Assembly: GCF_001499905.1 (NCBI RefSeq) | Contig: NZ_LQIS01000004.1 | Coordinates: forward strand, 98,837-162,836 | Direction of reading: 5' to 3' | DNA length: 64,000 bases | DNA from: Mycobacterium sp. GA-1285 | Lineage (GTDB): Bacteria > Actinomycetota > Actinomycetes > Mycobacteriales > Mycobacteriaceae | Shown: piece after piece, positions 55,229 to 64,000 of the stretch | Numbering within the stretch: position 1 is the stretch's first letter | Layout: the number at the start of each line of letters is the position of its first letter | Made by a program: the position numbers and the translations under genes | Notes under the pieces: model-generated | Seen by the model: the letters and a program-made list of their open reading frames with translations, nothing else | Told to the model about the DNA's origin: nothing | Databases searched by the model: none

Positions 55229-55693
55229 TTACAAGCGCGCGAGGCTGAACGGGTAGGTGAAGGTTCCTCCCGGCGCGCCGTCACACCCGGCGGCGAACGA
55301 CGACTCGAGTGTGCCCAATCTGGTTGCCGCATCCCACGCGTAGACGTCCCTGGTCGGGATCACCGGACCGTAGTACACGTTGCCGCACCGCAGCCCGTCC
55401 GGAACGTCCACGGTCAGGGTGTAGCGGCCATCCGCCAGATGCGCATCGCCACTGTAGGGGAACGCCTTCGCGATGGGCTGAGGAATGGCCTGGATGTGCA
55501 GGCAGTCGCCCGGACAACGCGAGATCGCCCACAGCCACGTGTGAAAGTCGTGGCGCCCGTCGATCACCAGATGGAAGTTGCCATACGGAGTGTCGGCGTG
55601 GGCGAGCGCCGGGCCGAGTGACACCGCGCCGACAAGCGTCACGGCGACCAACGCCGAACTCACGGCGCTCCCGAAGCGGCGTCCTACAGGCAC
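55229..55693 (-). CDS. Secreted mycobacterial hypothetical protein
   Basis: 154-residue exported protein. Signal peptide to about residue 33 (ALAHA-DTP). Mature part has four cysteines (RCPGDC, RCGNVYYG, AGCDG) and aromatic motifs (HTWLWAISRCPGDCLHIQA, VYYGPVI), a pattern recurring in small mycobacterial exported proteins of unknown function. Start GTG 55693 has AAGGAG very close (3 bases); GTG 55663 with GGGAG is an alternative and keeps the signal peptide. Confidence 0.72.
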   Translation of the reverse strand: MPVGRRFGSAVSSALVAVTLVGAVSLGPALAHADTPYGNFHLVIDGRHDFHTWLWAISRCPGDCLHIQAIPQPIAKAFPYSGDAHLADGRYTLTVDVPDGLRCGNVYYGPVIPTRDVYAWDAATRLGTLESSFAAGCDGAPGGTFTYPFSLARL

Positions 55694-55841
55694 GGCCTCC
55701 TTGATACGTCACATCGACAACGGCGAACGGTCCCGGTGCCGCTGAGCGGGAGCACCTGTTCCACTGAGCGGACGAGGATCGCTCTGGACGCCGAAACCGG
55801 CCTAGGTTGATCCTTCGTCACGATCGATGAAGGAGACGGCG

Positions 55842-56354
55842 ATGCGGATGCCCGGTGTTGCAGCAGGTGTCGTCGCGTTCGCCGTGACGGGGGTGGGGTT
55901 CGTCGGGAGCGCCCAAGCCACCGAGAACGAGTGGGGCCTCAACGGCCGCTACACCGCCACCTCGAACGGCGAATACGCCAAGACCAACGAGGTGTTCCGC
56001 GACGAAGCCAGCCTGCGCAGCACCTGGACCATCTCCACGACGTGCAGCTATCCGACCGAATGCACGGGCACTGTGGTCAGCGATTTCGGCTGGACCGCGC
56101 CAATTTACAAGACGGGTGGCGTCTGGTACGTCAAGCACACGGTCGAGAACTGGATCCCGTGTCCGGACGGCACGACGGCACCGGGGCTGCAGGTGTTCCG
56201 GTTCGTACCCGTCAACGAGGACGGCAGTTTGACCGATCCCGCGTCGACGACCTTGGCGGGTGAAGACCAGACCACCGGTACAAGTGGCGCATGCGGGGTC
56301 AGCAAGCCGGTCTTCATCAACATGCCGTTCAAGCTCGTCATGAACGACGGCTGA
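55842..56354 (+). CDS. Secreted mycobacterial hypothetical protein
   Basis: 170-residue exported protein. Start ATG 55842 is set by AAGGAG 6 bases upstream; ATG 55827 contains that site and is rejected. Signal peptide to about residue 27 (SAQA-TEN). Mature chain has four cysteines (TTCSYPTECTGTV, WIPCPDG, SGACGVS) and begins WGLNGRYTATSNGEYAKTNE, typical of a family of mycobacterial exported proteins with unknown function. Ends 5 bases before the convergent mceF gene. Confidence 0.75.
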   Translation: MRMPGVAAGVVAFAVTGVGFVGSAQATENEWGLNGRYTATSNGEYAKTNEVFRDEASLRSTWTISTTCSYPTECTGTVVSDFGWTAPIYKTGGVWYVKHTVENWIPCPDGTTAPGLQVFRFVPVNEDGSLTDPASTTLAGEDQTTGTSGACGVSKPVFINMPFKLVMNDG

Positions 56355-56359
56355 TCGAC

Positions 56360-57886
56360 TCACCCGGCCGGGACGAGGAGATCCTGCCACGCCCGCGGTC
56401 CGGCGGGCGCCACCAGATCGGCTTGCCGGAAAACCTGTCCGTCCGGCGTCGAGTACCGACCCGTCTGCGGATCGTAGGGAGCGAAGGCGACGGACGGCCC
56501 ACCATCGGAGCGCGACGAACTCGGGGCCGCTGCGGGAGCCTGGCCCTCGGACAGCGGCGACCCTGGTTGCGCCGGCGGCATCGGCGTGCCCTCCAGCGGG
56601 GCGTGGATCCGCTCGCTGAAGTCGACGCGGTCGTCGGGTTTGACCCCTTGGGCGATCAGGTTGGGATCGATCGGGTACGGGCCCAGCGGGTGCTGGCGCA
56701 TCGCCAACGGCTCGAAGGGCTTGTCGCTGCGGCACATTTCGACGGTCGGGGCGCGCTTACCGGGCTGGTCGAGGCACGGGTAGTTTCGGGCACCTCGTAC
56801 GCCGATCGGTGAATCCTGCGGCAATTTGCAATAGAGGCCGTCAGGTGTGTCGACGATCGTTTCGTCCTCGGGTGAACGCCACATGTTGGGCGGCAGGAAT
56901 CCGACCGTGCACGCTGGCGGATCGCTCATCACCAACGTGAAATCGCCCAGCGCCATGCCGGTGGGATTGTTTCGCGCCACGCCGACTGTCTGCGTGGCCG
57001 CCACGTACGGCGGGAACAGCACCAGAAGTTGTTCCAGCGCCGCGTGATACGTCACGCCGACCTCGCCGACGGATGTGAGGTTGGCCAGCAGCACGGGCAG
57101 GGTGGCCTTCATATCGTTGAACAGCCGCGCCGCCTCGTCCGCCGCACCTGGACCTTCCTCGAGGATCGTGCGTATCTGCGCATCATCGGCCTCGAGCTGG
57201 CCGGTGATGCCGGCCACGCTGCGCGCCCAGCTGCGGATGGCGTCGGCCGACTGTGCTTGGCCATCCAGCAGCGGACCGCTGTCGTCGATCAGCGCCCGAG
57301 TGCGGTCGGCGACTGCATCGCCGTCACCGATGATCCTGGCCGAGGAGTCGAGCAGCGAGCCGAAGTCGTAACCGGTTCCGTTGAGGCCCTTGAACGATTC
57401 GTCGAGCAGCCCGCTGATCTTGTCCTTCGGAATGCTGTCGACCAACGCGCTCACCTGGTCGAGCATCGGACCGACGGCTTGCGGCACCGATGTGTTCTGC
57501 CGGGGGATCACCGAACCGTTCTGCAGGAAAGGGCCGTTCGCGTTCTCGGGGATCAGATCCACGTACTGTTCACCGACCGCCGACACGCTACGGACGTTGG
57601 CCTTCGCGTCAGCCGGGATTTTCGGCGACGTGTTCAGCGACAGCGTCGCGACGGCACCTTCCCGGGTGGGCCGCACGTCGAGGACCTTGCCCACCTGCAC
57701 ACCGCGGTACGTCACGTTGGAGAACCGATAAAGGCCCCCGGTGCCCGGCAACTCCAATTGCACCGATATGCGACCAATGCCCAGCAATGTCGGTACCTGC
57801 ATGTACGTGAAGAACATCAACGTGATGCCGACCACCGAAGCGATGGTGAAGACGATCAGCTGATTGCGGATGAATCGAGTCAACAT
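56360..57886 (-). CDS. mceF: MCE family protein MceF
   Basis: 508-residue last member of the mce operon. N-terminal membrane anchor (residues 8-30), then the MlaD/MCE domain (YRFSNVTYRGVQVGKVLDV, AVATLSLNTSPKIPADAKANVRS, GEQYVDLIP), a long helical tail and a Pro-rich end with four cysteines (CTVGFLPP, YCKLP, CLDQP, EMCRS). Mce proteins form a tunnel that carries lipids through the envelope to the YrbE permease. Start overlaps the mceE stop by one base (TGATG). Confidence 0.92.
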   Translation of the reverse strand: MLTRFIRNQLIVFTIASVVGITLMFFTYMQVPTLLGIGRISVQLELPGTGGLYRFSNVTYRGVQVGKVLDVRPTREGAVATLSLNTSPKIPADAKANVRSVSAVGEQYVDLIPENANGPFLQNGSVIPRQNTSVPQAVGPMLDQVSALVDSIPKDKISGLLDESFKGLNGTGYDFGSLLDSSARIIGDGDAVADRTRALIDDSGPLLDGQAQSADAIRSWARSVAGITGQLEADDAQIRTILEEGPGAADEAARLFNDMKATLPVLLANLTSVGEVGVTYHAALEQLLVLFPPYVAATQTVGVARNNPTGMALGDFTLVMSDPPACTVGFLPPNMWRSPEDETIVDTPDGLYCKLPQDSPIGVRGARNYPCLDQPGKRAPTVEMCRSDKPFEPLAMRQHPLGPYPIDPNLIAQGVKPDDRVDFSERIHAPLEGTPMPPAQPGSPLSEGQAPAAAPSSSRSDGGPSVAFAPYDPQTGRYSTPDGQVFRQADLVAPAGPRAWQDLLVPAG

Positions 57887-59163
57887 CAGTTGCCCCCCGC
57901 TCCCCCGGCGTCCACCGCGCCGGCGGTCGCGGGAGGAGCTTCAGGCACCGGTCCGGGGGCCGTCCCTGGCGCGTGGTCTACCGCCAGCCGTGAATTCGCC
58001 TGTTGCTGAACAGCTTCCACCAGCGGCGGCAGGCCTGCCACCTCGGTGGGCGTCGCGGTGATCGGCGCCTTCAACGGATCGAGGGTGTAGGTGAGGTACC
58101 AGGGGTCACCCGGAGCGGGCACCATCGGCGCTCCTTCCTGCCCCCAGCGGGTGCCCAGGAAGAGCCCCCGCTTGAGGCGCGGGATGGTGAAGTCGAAGAT
58201 GATGAACTGGTTCATGTAGTCCCCGCGTATGGTACGGTCGATAAAGCTCTGCGTGTAGGGGAATGTCGGCGCGTAGGCCAGGACGGTGCCCAGGTCCGAG
58301 CCAACATCGGCGAGCGCCCGCAGCGTCGGTTCGAGGTTCGCGAGGTTTCGAACGAGGTCGTCCTGCGTGTCGTTGATCAGCCCGGTGGCGGTGTCGCTGA
58401 ACCGCCCAAGCCGGTCCAACGCTTCCGTGATCCGAGGGCGCTGCTCGACCAGGACGTCGAGCGCGGGTGGAATGCGTTGCAGTGCACCGCTGATCACTTC
58501 GCGTTCCGATGCAAGAGTTCCGGACATCCGGTTCATGGCCGCGATCGATGCGTTGATGTCGTCACGTTGGGTGTCGAGCATTCCGACGAAATCGTTGAGC
58601 CGCACCAGCAGGTCCCTGATCTGGCCTTCGCGTCCGTTCAGCGCGGCGTTGAATTCGCGGACGATGTCTCCCATCTGGCCGAGGCCGCCGCCGTTGAGCA
58701 CGACCGACAGCGACGACAGCGTCTGTTCGGTCGACGGGTACGTCGATGACCTGTCCAGCCCGATGGTCGAACTGGGTTCGAGTTCACCATTGGGCGCCTG
58801 GCCAAGCGGCGGGTCGAGTGCGAGATGCATGGACCCGAGCAGGCTGGTCTGTCCCACCGTAGCCACCGCGTTCGCCGGGACGACGACGTCGGGCCGCACC
58901 GAGACCTCGATGTCGGCCGTCCAGTTCGTCACCTTCATCTTGCCGATGCTGCCCACCACGACATCGCCGATCAGCACGGGCGAATTCGGTTCCAGCGAAC
59001 CGACGTTGTGGATCTGGACGCGGTATACGTCGGCGTGTTCCCCCCGGCCGACCGTGCCGGGCAGCGGCAATGAGTTGACGCCTTCGAATGTGCACCCGGT
59101 CACCGCGAAGACGGCGCAGCAGGCCACGACGATGAGGCGGCGGATCGAGCCGGCGGGTGTCAT
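57886..59163 (-). CDS. mceE: MCE family lipoprotein MceE (LprK-like)
   Basis: 425-residue MCE protein with a lipobox VTGC (Cys24), the hallmark of the E position. MCE domain: VQIHNVGSLEPNSPVLIGDVVVGSIGKM, VPANAVATVGQTSLLGS. A helical needle region follows, then a Pro/Ala/Gly-rich tail. Start ATG 59163 overlaps mceD's stop by 4 bases; longer upstream reading to 59355 is the shadow of mceD's proline-rich end. Confidence 0.92.
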   Translation of the reverse strand: MTPAGSIRRLIVVACCAVFAVTGCTFEGVNSLPLPGTVGRGEHADVYRVQIHNVGSLEPNSPVLIGDVVVGSIGKMKVTNWTADIEVSVRPDVVVPANAVATVGQTSLLGSMHLALDPPLGQAPNGELEPSSTIGLDRSSTYPSTEQTLSSLSVVLNGGGLGQMGDIVREFNAALNGREGQIRDLLVRLNDFVGMLDTQRDDINASIAAMNRMSGTLASEREVISGALQRIPPALDVLVEQRPRITEALDRLGRFSDTATGLINDTQDDLVRNLANLEPTLRALADVGSDLGTVLAYAPTFPYTQSFIDRTIRGDYMNQFIIFDFTIPRLKRGLFLGTRWGQEGAPMVPAPGDPWYLTYTLDPLKAPITATPTEVAGLPPLVEAVQQQANSRLAVDHAPGTAPGPVPEAPPATAGAVDAGGAGGN

Positions 59164-60608
59164 GACGGCCCCATCGAAGTCGCCGGCGGCGCCGGTACCT
59201 CGGCGGGCATCAACATGTTCTCGAGAGTCGTCGGCTCGGAGCCAGCCGCCGGCGGGCCCGGCGGAACCGGTGCGCCCGGGAACAGCGCTGGATGCGGAGC
59301 GGCGGGCAGACCCGTCGGCGCGTAGGCGCCGGGCGGACCGGCCGGGGTGTTCCAACCCGGTGGCGGCGCCGTGTCACCAGCACCCGTGTAAGCCGATACG
59401 GCCGGTGCGATCTCGGGCGGCGGCGGGCTCTCACCCGCTCCGCCCGGAGCGAGCGCCGGATCCGAGTAGATCAGGTTGCCGGGGCTGGGCGACTTCTGCA
59501 GATAGGCGTTGAACGGCATCGGCAGGTAATTGAAGTTGAGCAAGCGCAGTGCAGGACCAAGGTATTCGGCACAGGCCTTGGATGCTTCCGGCGCCGTCGC
59601 GTTCTTCACCGCTCCGATCGCTGAGCACACCAGTTGCACCGGGTTGGCGAAATTGGCCAGTGCGAAGCCGCCGATCATAGTCCCCGTGTCGGGGTTGTAG
59701 ATGTTGTAGCCGTTGCCAATGGCGTTGGGCGCGACGTGCAGCACGTTCTCCAACGCGAGCCGGTTGTCGGAAAGGTTCTGCGTGACGTCGGCGAGTCGCT
59801 GAATCTGCTCGGCAGTCTGATCCCTGCTGCCGGCGATGAACCGCTGCACCTCGCCCACGGCTTCGGACAGGTGAGTAAGTGCCGCGTCGAGATCCGACCT
59901 GCTCGCATCGACCACACTGCTGACGGTGGCCAAGCGATCCTGAAAATGCACGATCTGAGCGTTACTGTCGCGCAGTGCGGCGACGAAGGTCTGGAGATTC
60001 TCGATGACGTCGACGATGTTGCCGCTGCCGTCGGCGAGGATCCGACCGACCTGAGAGAGCTGGGTGATCGTCTCGCGCAGCTTGTCGCCGTTTCCGTCCA
60101 TGGCATTGGCGGCGCTGTCGATGAAGCGGCTGACCGACGTCGACGAAATATCGCCTTGTGGGCCCAGATCGGTCGCCAACCGGGTCAATTGGGTCTTCAC
60201 CTCATCCCACTCGACGGGCACCGCCGTTCGGTCGACACCGATGACCGCGCCGTCGGGCAAGGTGGGCCCGCTGGTCTCGTACGCGGGGGCGAGTTGGACG
60301 TAGCGCGCCGAGACGAGGTTCTGCGCGACGATCACAGCTTTGGCGTCGGCGGGAATCGGGACGTCGCGGTCGACGGACAGCAGCATGCGTGCGTGCGCCC
60401 CGTCGGGCTCGATCGATTCGATGGCGCCGACCCGCACTCCCGCGACGCGTACCTCGTCACCGGGGTATATCGCGGTTGCCGAGCTGAAGTACGCGGTGAT
60501 GGTTCTGGGGCCGAAGAATGCTTGTCGCGCCACGACGGCGACTCCCGCGACGAGCAAGCCGGTCATTGCGATCAGCAGTGCAGTTGTCAGACGTTTGCGC
60601 CGCATCAT
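59160..60608 (-). CDS. mceD: MCE family protein MceD
   Basis: 482-residue MCE protein. N-terminal helix (residues 8-28), MCE domain FSSATAIYPGDEVRVAGVRVG and IPADAKAVIVAQNLVSARYVQLAP, then helical segment and a C-terminal ~110-residue Pro/Ala/Gly-rich tail, as usual at the D position. Start ATG 60608 (ATG 60605 equally possible) overlaps mceC by 4 bases. Confidence 0.92.
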   Translation of the reverse strand: MMRRKRLTTALLIAMTGLLVAGVAVVARQAFFGPRTITAYFSSATAIYPGDEVRVAGVRVGAIESIEPDGAHARMLLSVDRDVPIPADAKAVIVAQNLVSARYVQLAPAYETSGPTLPDGAVIGVDRTAVPVEWDEVKTQLTRLATDLGPQGDISSTSVSRFIDSAANAMDGNGDKLRETITQLSQVGRILADGSGNIVDVIENLQTFVAALRDSNAQIVHFQDRLATVSSVVDASRSDLDAALTHLSEAVGEVQRFIAGSRDQTAEQIQRLADVTQNLSDNRLALENVLHVAPNAIGNGYNIYNPDTGTMIGGFALANFANPVQLVCSAIGAVKNATAPEASKACAEYLGPALRLLNFNYLPMPFNAYLQKSPSPGNLIYSDPALAPGGAGESPPPPEIAPAVSAYTGAGDTAPPPGWNTPAGPPGAYAPTGLPAAPHPALFPGAPVPPGPPAAGSEPTTLENMLMPAEVPAPPATSMGPS

Positions 60609-61687
60609 CGCGACCCTCCCGGAATGCCGTTGTACGGGAAGGGGAATTCGGCCCGTGGCCCCGCATTGTCCGGCGGCTGACCGGCGTTCACGCCCCGGCG
60701 GTAGCCGAGCGCGTAGTCGAGGAACGGTTGCAGCGACTGGGCGGGCAGGAGGTTGCCGACGAAGGCGTTGTAGTAGAAGCCGTTGTTGACCGCCTCACCC
60801 TGTGTCACTTGGTACTTCGACAAACCGCTGAGTGCCTTGGCGATGTTGTCGCGGTTGCGCTGGAGCATGTCGTAGATCGAGTTCAGCTTCTGCAGCGTTG
60901 GGGCCATCTCCTGTTCGTTGTCGTGCACGAGACCCGTCAGCTGTTGAGCGACCGCCGAGGTGTTGGCCAGCAGGTTGACGATCGCGTGTCGGCGCTGTTC
61001 GAGAACACCCATCAAGTCATTGGCGTTGAGCAGCAGGGTGTTGAGCTGCCTGCTGCGCTCCGACAGCACGCCGGTCACGTCGGCGGCGCTGGCGAGCAGC
61101 TCACCGAGAGACTCATCGCGGCCGTTCAGTGACGAAGACAGACGGCTCAGACCGTCGAAGGTCGGACCGAGCTGAGGCGCGATCCGGTCGATCGTCTCGG
61201 AGAGCGTGTCCAGGGCCCGATTCACCGATGCGGTGTCGGTCGCCGCGGTGTTCGCGGTGAACTCGCTGACCGCCTCGGTCAACGAGTACGGCGAGGAGGT
61301 CCGCGACAGCGGAATCACATCCAACGGTTTCATTCGCTCGTCGCCCGCAGGGTCGAGCGTCATCATCCGCTCCCCCAGCAGTGTGCCGGTGCGGATGTGC
61401 GCCGTGGTCTGCGATCCGAGGCTGATCTTTCCGTCGACGGTGAACGTCACCAACGCCTTGCCCTTGCTCAGCGTGACATCGGATACCGATCCGATCGTCA
61501 TACCCGAGACCTTGACGTCGTTGCCAGGTGCTAGGCCTGCAGCCTCGGTGAACAATGCCTGATACCTGACGGCGGTCGCCCACGACCACAACCGTTCCGG
61601 CTGTAGCCCGACGGCGATGATGAGGATGACGAGCGTCACACCGATGAACCCGGCCCGGATCAACGAGGCACCACGGTATTTCAGCAT
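60605..61687 (-). CDS. mceC: MCE family protein MceC
   Basis: 360-residue MCE protein. Anchor helix residues 10-27, MCE domain FTEAAGLAPGNDVKVSGMTIGSV, TAHIRTGTLLGERMMTLDP, followed by a helical region and a GNLLPAQSLQPFLDYALGYRR end typical of MceC. Start ATG 61687 overlaps the mceB stop by one base; the frame upstream is mceB's shadow. Confidence 0.92.
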   Translation of the reverse strand: MLKYRGASLIRAGFIGVTLVILIIAVGLQPERLWSWATAVRYQALFTEAAGLAPGNDVKVSGMTIGSVSDVTLSKGKALVTFTVDGKISLGSQTTAHIRTGTLLGERMMTLDPAGDERMKPLDVIPLSRTSSPYSLTEAVSEFTANTAATDTASVNRALDTLSETIDRIAPQLGPTFDGLSRLSSSLNGRDESLGELLASAADVTGVLSERSRQLNTLLLNANDLMGVLEQRRHAIVNLLANTSAVAQQLTGLVHDNEQEMAPTLQKLNSIYDMLQRNRDNIAKALSGLSKYQVTQGEAVNNGFYYNAFVGNLLPAQSLQPFLDYALGYRRGVNAGQPPDNAGPRAEFPFPYNGIPGGSR

Positions 61688-62709
61688 CAGGGTTCCCCGC
61701 ACCTTCCGTTCTGCTGGAGGATCCAGGGGAAGTGGGCGGTGCGGCCCTGCAGGTCGGTGACCCGCACCGAGATACCGCAAAGGTACTGGTTCAGGAAGCT
61801 CCCGTACGCGCCGAGACGAACGAGTTTCTTGTAGTTCTGCGGCAGCTTCTGCAGTGAGATGTCGAGCAGCGGTTTGTCCTTCTCGAGCAACGGAGCCACC
61901 CGGTTGAGTTGGTCGATACTGCCGGCGAGCGGCGGACGTGCCTGGGTCATCAGGTCGGCCAGCGAGGCGGTCCCGCTGTCGAGTGCGGTGATGGCCTCCC
62001 CGATCGGGTCGCGATCGGCGGCCAGACCGGTGATGAGCTTCTCGAGGCGGTCGACCGCGCCGGAGAACTTGGTCCCATCCTCGGCGACGGTCGCCATCAC
62101 CGTGTTCAGGTTGTCGATGAGCTGCCGGACGATCTGGCCGTTGTCGGCGATCGCGGTCGTGAATGAAGCGGTCTTGGCGAACAACGACTCCACGTTGCCG
62201 CTCTGCCCCTGCAGGATCTGGATCAACGAGTTGGTCAGGGCATTCACGTCGTCGGGATTCAAACCGCGGATCACCGGTTTCAAGCCACCGAGGAGAAGGT
62301 CGAGGTCCAACGCCGGCTCGGTCCGGTCGGCGGGGATCTCCGAGCCCGGTCCGGCGAACCTGGTGGAGCCGGGGCCGTCGAGGAGTTCGAGGTAGCGATC
62401 CCCGACGAGGTTGAGGTACCGAACCGTGGCCTTGGTGCCGGTGGTGAGCACGATGTCGGTACTGGCATCGAAGCTGACCACGACGGTATTGTCCGGTCGC
62501 AGTGAAACATCGCGGACTGTGCCGACACGGATTCCCGAAACCCGCACCGAGTCACCCGTTTTAAGACTTGAGACATCGGTGAACACGGCCGAGTAGTCGT
62601 TCGACGACCCCGTGCGGTACTGGCCGAAGATCGCGAACAGCGCGCCGGTCAACAGCAGCATCACCGCGCAGAAGACGCCAAGCTTGATCGCTGTGCCAAC
62701 ACCGCTCAT
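61687..62709 (-). CDS. mceB: MCE family protein MceB
   Basis: 340-residue MCE protein, begins IKLGVFCAVMLLLTGALFAIFGQYR (anchor), MCE domain DVSSLKTGDSVRVSGIRVGTV and TKATVRYLNLVGDRYLELLDGPG, helical core, and the MceB-type end LNQYLCGISVRVTDLQG with an essential-looking Cys pair (C...C near the terminus). Start ATG 62709 overlaps mceA by 4 bases. Confidence 0.92.
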   Translation of the reverse strand: MSGVGTAIKLGVFCAVMLLLTGALFAIFGQYRTGSSNDYSAVFTDVSSLKTGDSVRVSGIRVGTVRDVSLRPDNTVVVSFDASTDIVLTTGTKATVRYLNLVGDRYLELLDGPGSTRFAGPGSEIPADRTEPALDLDLLLGGLKPVIRGLNPDDVNALTNSLIQILQGQSGNVESLFAKTASFTTAIADNGQIVRQLIDNLNTVMATVAEDGTKFSGAVDRLEKLITGLAADRDPIGEAITALDSGTASLADLMTQARPPLAGSIDQLNRVAPLLEKDKPLLDISLQKLPQNYKKLVRLGAYGSFLNQYLCGISVRVTDLQGRTAHFPWILQQNGRCGEP

Positions 62710-63920
62710 CCCGGCATCCCGATCTGTGCGGTGTTTCGCGGCGGCCCGTCGATCGGGCCGAACAGCGCCTGCTTGAGCGCATCGGAGTTCAACAGGATGC
62801 CCTGATTGCCGTACTGCGCACGGCTGGCGTCGATGTCGCTGACGACGTAGGGTGCCCGCGTTTCGTATCCCACGTCAGGCAGGCCCGCGCACTGGGGGCC
62901 ACCCTTGGCCGCCACCTTCGGCAGGTTTCCGGGGTAACGGTACCGTTCGGAGCCCAGCACGAAGGAATCGAGCAGAAGAACCCCGGGAACCGGTGAGGGC
63001 GCCGCCGTGGCCAACGGGATCATTCCTGCCAGAACACAATTCAGGGCGGGGTGGTACTGGCTGGTCAGGTCGGTCGTGGGTACGAGCAGGTCGAGAACTT
63101 CGGTGATCGCGCGCCGGTTGTCGGAAAGTACTTCGTTGCCGATCTCGGCCAACCCGACGGCGCTGAGCAGCAGAGTATCGAGGTCGTGCTGCTTCTCGAC
63201 GATCGTGTCACTCACGGTGGACGCACTGTCCACGATCGCCAGGAGATCCGGGCTCGCGTCGGCGTACGTGTTGAGAACTACTGGTAGAACCGCGATGTCG
63301 TGGCTGAGGTTGTCCAAACTGGGGTTGAGCTTTGCAAGCATGGCGTCCAGGTCGGACAGTGCCTGCCCGAACTTCTCGCCACGACCGCTGAGCCCGGAGG
63401 CCAACGCTCCCAGTGTCTCGTTGAGTTTTGCCGGCTCGATCTTGGTCAGCACGGAGACGAGTTGTTCGAATATGGTGTTGATCTCGACCGACACGTGATC
63501 GGCGTCGAGAACCTGGCCCGCTCGCAGCGAGTGCGCAGACGGATCCGACGGCGGCACCAATGCAACGGATTTCGCGCCGAACACCGTCGAAGATGCGATG
63601 TCGACACGTACGTTGGCCGGAATCAACTCCATCGCGGAGGGATCCATCGCGAGGTGGATGGCGGCCTTACCGCCGGGGAGCGGTTCGATGGCGGAGACGG
63701 TGCCGACTTGAGCGCCGTGCAGCTTGACCCTGGCATCGGGGTTCATCACGAGGCCGGCGCGGTCGGTGATGACGGTGACCGGTTCAGTGCTGGTGAAATC
63801 CCCCCGGAAGAGCGCGACGGCGATGGCGACGACCGCGGCGATCGCGGCGATGGAAACGAAACCCGCGATCGGCCTTGCGTATTCACGCGGTTGTGTTGGC
63901 GGCTTGTGGTTGCTGGTCAA
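62706..63920 (-). CDS. mceA: MCE family protein MceA
   Basis: 404-residue first Mce protein of the operon. Anchor helix (residues 18-38), MCE domain VITDRAGLVMNPDARVKLHGAQVGTV, IPANVRVDIASSTVFGAKSVALVPP, followed by a helical needle region and a C-terminal part with CVLAGMIPL and CAGLPDVGYE. Start ATG 63920 lies 8 bases after the yrbEB stop. The six mce genes overlap end to end, so they are one transcriptional unit. Confidence 0.92.
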   Translation of the reverse strand: MTSNHKPPTQPREYARPIAGFVSIAAIAAVVAIAVALFRGDFTSTEPVTVITDRAGLVMNPDARVKLHGAQVGTVSAIEPLPGGKAAIHLAMDPSAMELIPANVRVDIASSTVFGAKSVALVPPSDPSAHSLRAGQVLDADHVSVEINTIFEQLVSVLTKIEPAKLNETLGALASGLSGRGEKFGQALSDLDAMLAKLNPSLDNLSHDIAVLPVVLNTYADASPDLLAIVDSASTVSDTIVEKQHDLDTLLLSAVGLAEIGNEVLSDNRRAITEVLDLLVPTTDLTSQYHPALNCVLAGMIPLATAAPSPVPGVLLLDSFVLGSERYRYPGNLPKVAAKGGPQCAGLPDVGYETRAPYVVSDIDASRAQYGNQGILLNSDALKQALFGPIDGPPRNTAQIGMPG

Positions 63921-63928
63921 CGTTCCAC

Positions 63929-64000
63929 CTATCCGGACAGGTTGAAGTTGCCGTTGGAACCATAGACGGCCAGTGACACCAGCAGGGTGACCGAGACCAC
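63929..64000 (-). CDS. YrbEB-type MCE permease (C-terminal end only)
   Basis: The complement from the window edge reads VVSVTLLVSLAVYGSNGNFN and ends LSG at a TAG (63931-63929). This hydrophobic helix with a short polar end is how YrbEB (MlaE-type permease) proteins finish, and yrbEB always precedes mceA in these operons. Only 23 residues are visible, so the call rests mainly on context. Confidence 0.72.
   Translation of the reverse strand: MVSVTLLVSLAVYGSNGNFNLSG

Overview
The window is high-GC actinobacterial DNA, almost certainly from a fast-growing mycobacterium (Mycolicibacterium type). The evidence is an antigen-85 mycolyltransferase, a RipD-type NlpC/P60 protein, a six-gene mce operon following a yrbE gene, an Rv3737-like ThrE exporter, abundant proline-rich secreted proteins, and frequent GTG/TTG starts with AGGAG ribosome sites. 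No rRNA, tRNA, CRISPR array or intact insertion sequence was seen.

1-19 kb is mostly chromosomal housekeeping and lipid metabolism. It holds the start of an L-2-hydroxyglutarate oxidase, a catalytically dead peptidoglycan-binding protein, an acyl-CoA dehydrogenase-like flavoprotein, an acyl-CoA synthetase, an Ag85 paralogue ending in a strong hairpin, a MOSC protein, a CREST-type membrane protein overlapping a ThrE exporter, secreted proteins and lipoproteins. Two decayed genes follow (an FAD oxidoreductase with two 1-base deletions and a cytochrome P450 tail), then a GMC oxidoreductase, a MazEF-type toxin-antitoxin pair, and a TetR regulator divergent from a dihydrodipicolinate-reductase-like gene with a promoter/operator between them.

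About 19-43.6 kb is an accessory island. It starts beside a truncated gene, contains long gene-poor stretches, and is dominated by a defence-type cluster. A large SNF2 helicase on the minus strand diverges from a tightly coupled plus-strand operon: SNF2 helicase with a DUF3883 nuclease-like tail, DUF1156 adenine/cytosine-N methyltransferase, HEPN-DUF499 ATPase, a small acidic protein, and a cytoplasmic trypsin-like protease with a PDZ domain. The three core genes match the Helicase-Methylase-ATPase (Hma) architecture. The protease and small protein look like added or embedded components. Next come uncharacterised minus-strand genes, including a macro-domain protein and a SIMPL-domain fusion.

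43.6-56.3 kb returns to chromosomal genes: a TesB-like thioesterase, a short-chain dehydrogenase, a methyltransferase divergent from a MerR regulator, an alpha/beta hydrolase, an MFS transporter, an SRPBCC protein, a complete polyamine-type ABC transporter operon (ATPase, binding lipoprotein, two permeases) whose first gene appears to start with CTG, an EamA transporter and two secreted proteins. 56.4-64 kb is an mce lipid-import operon read on the minus strand (mceA to mceF), with the end of yrbEB at the right edge.
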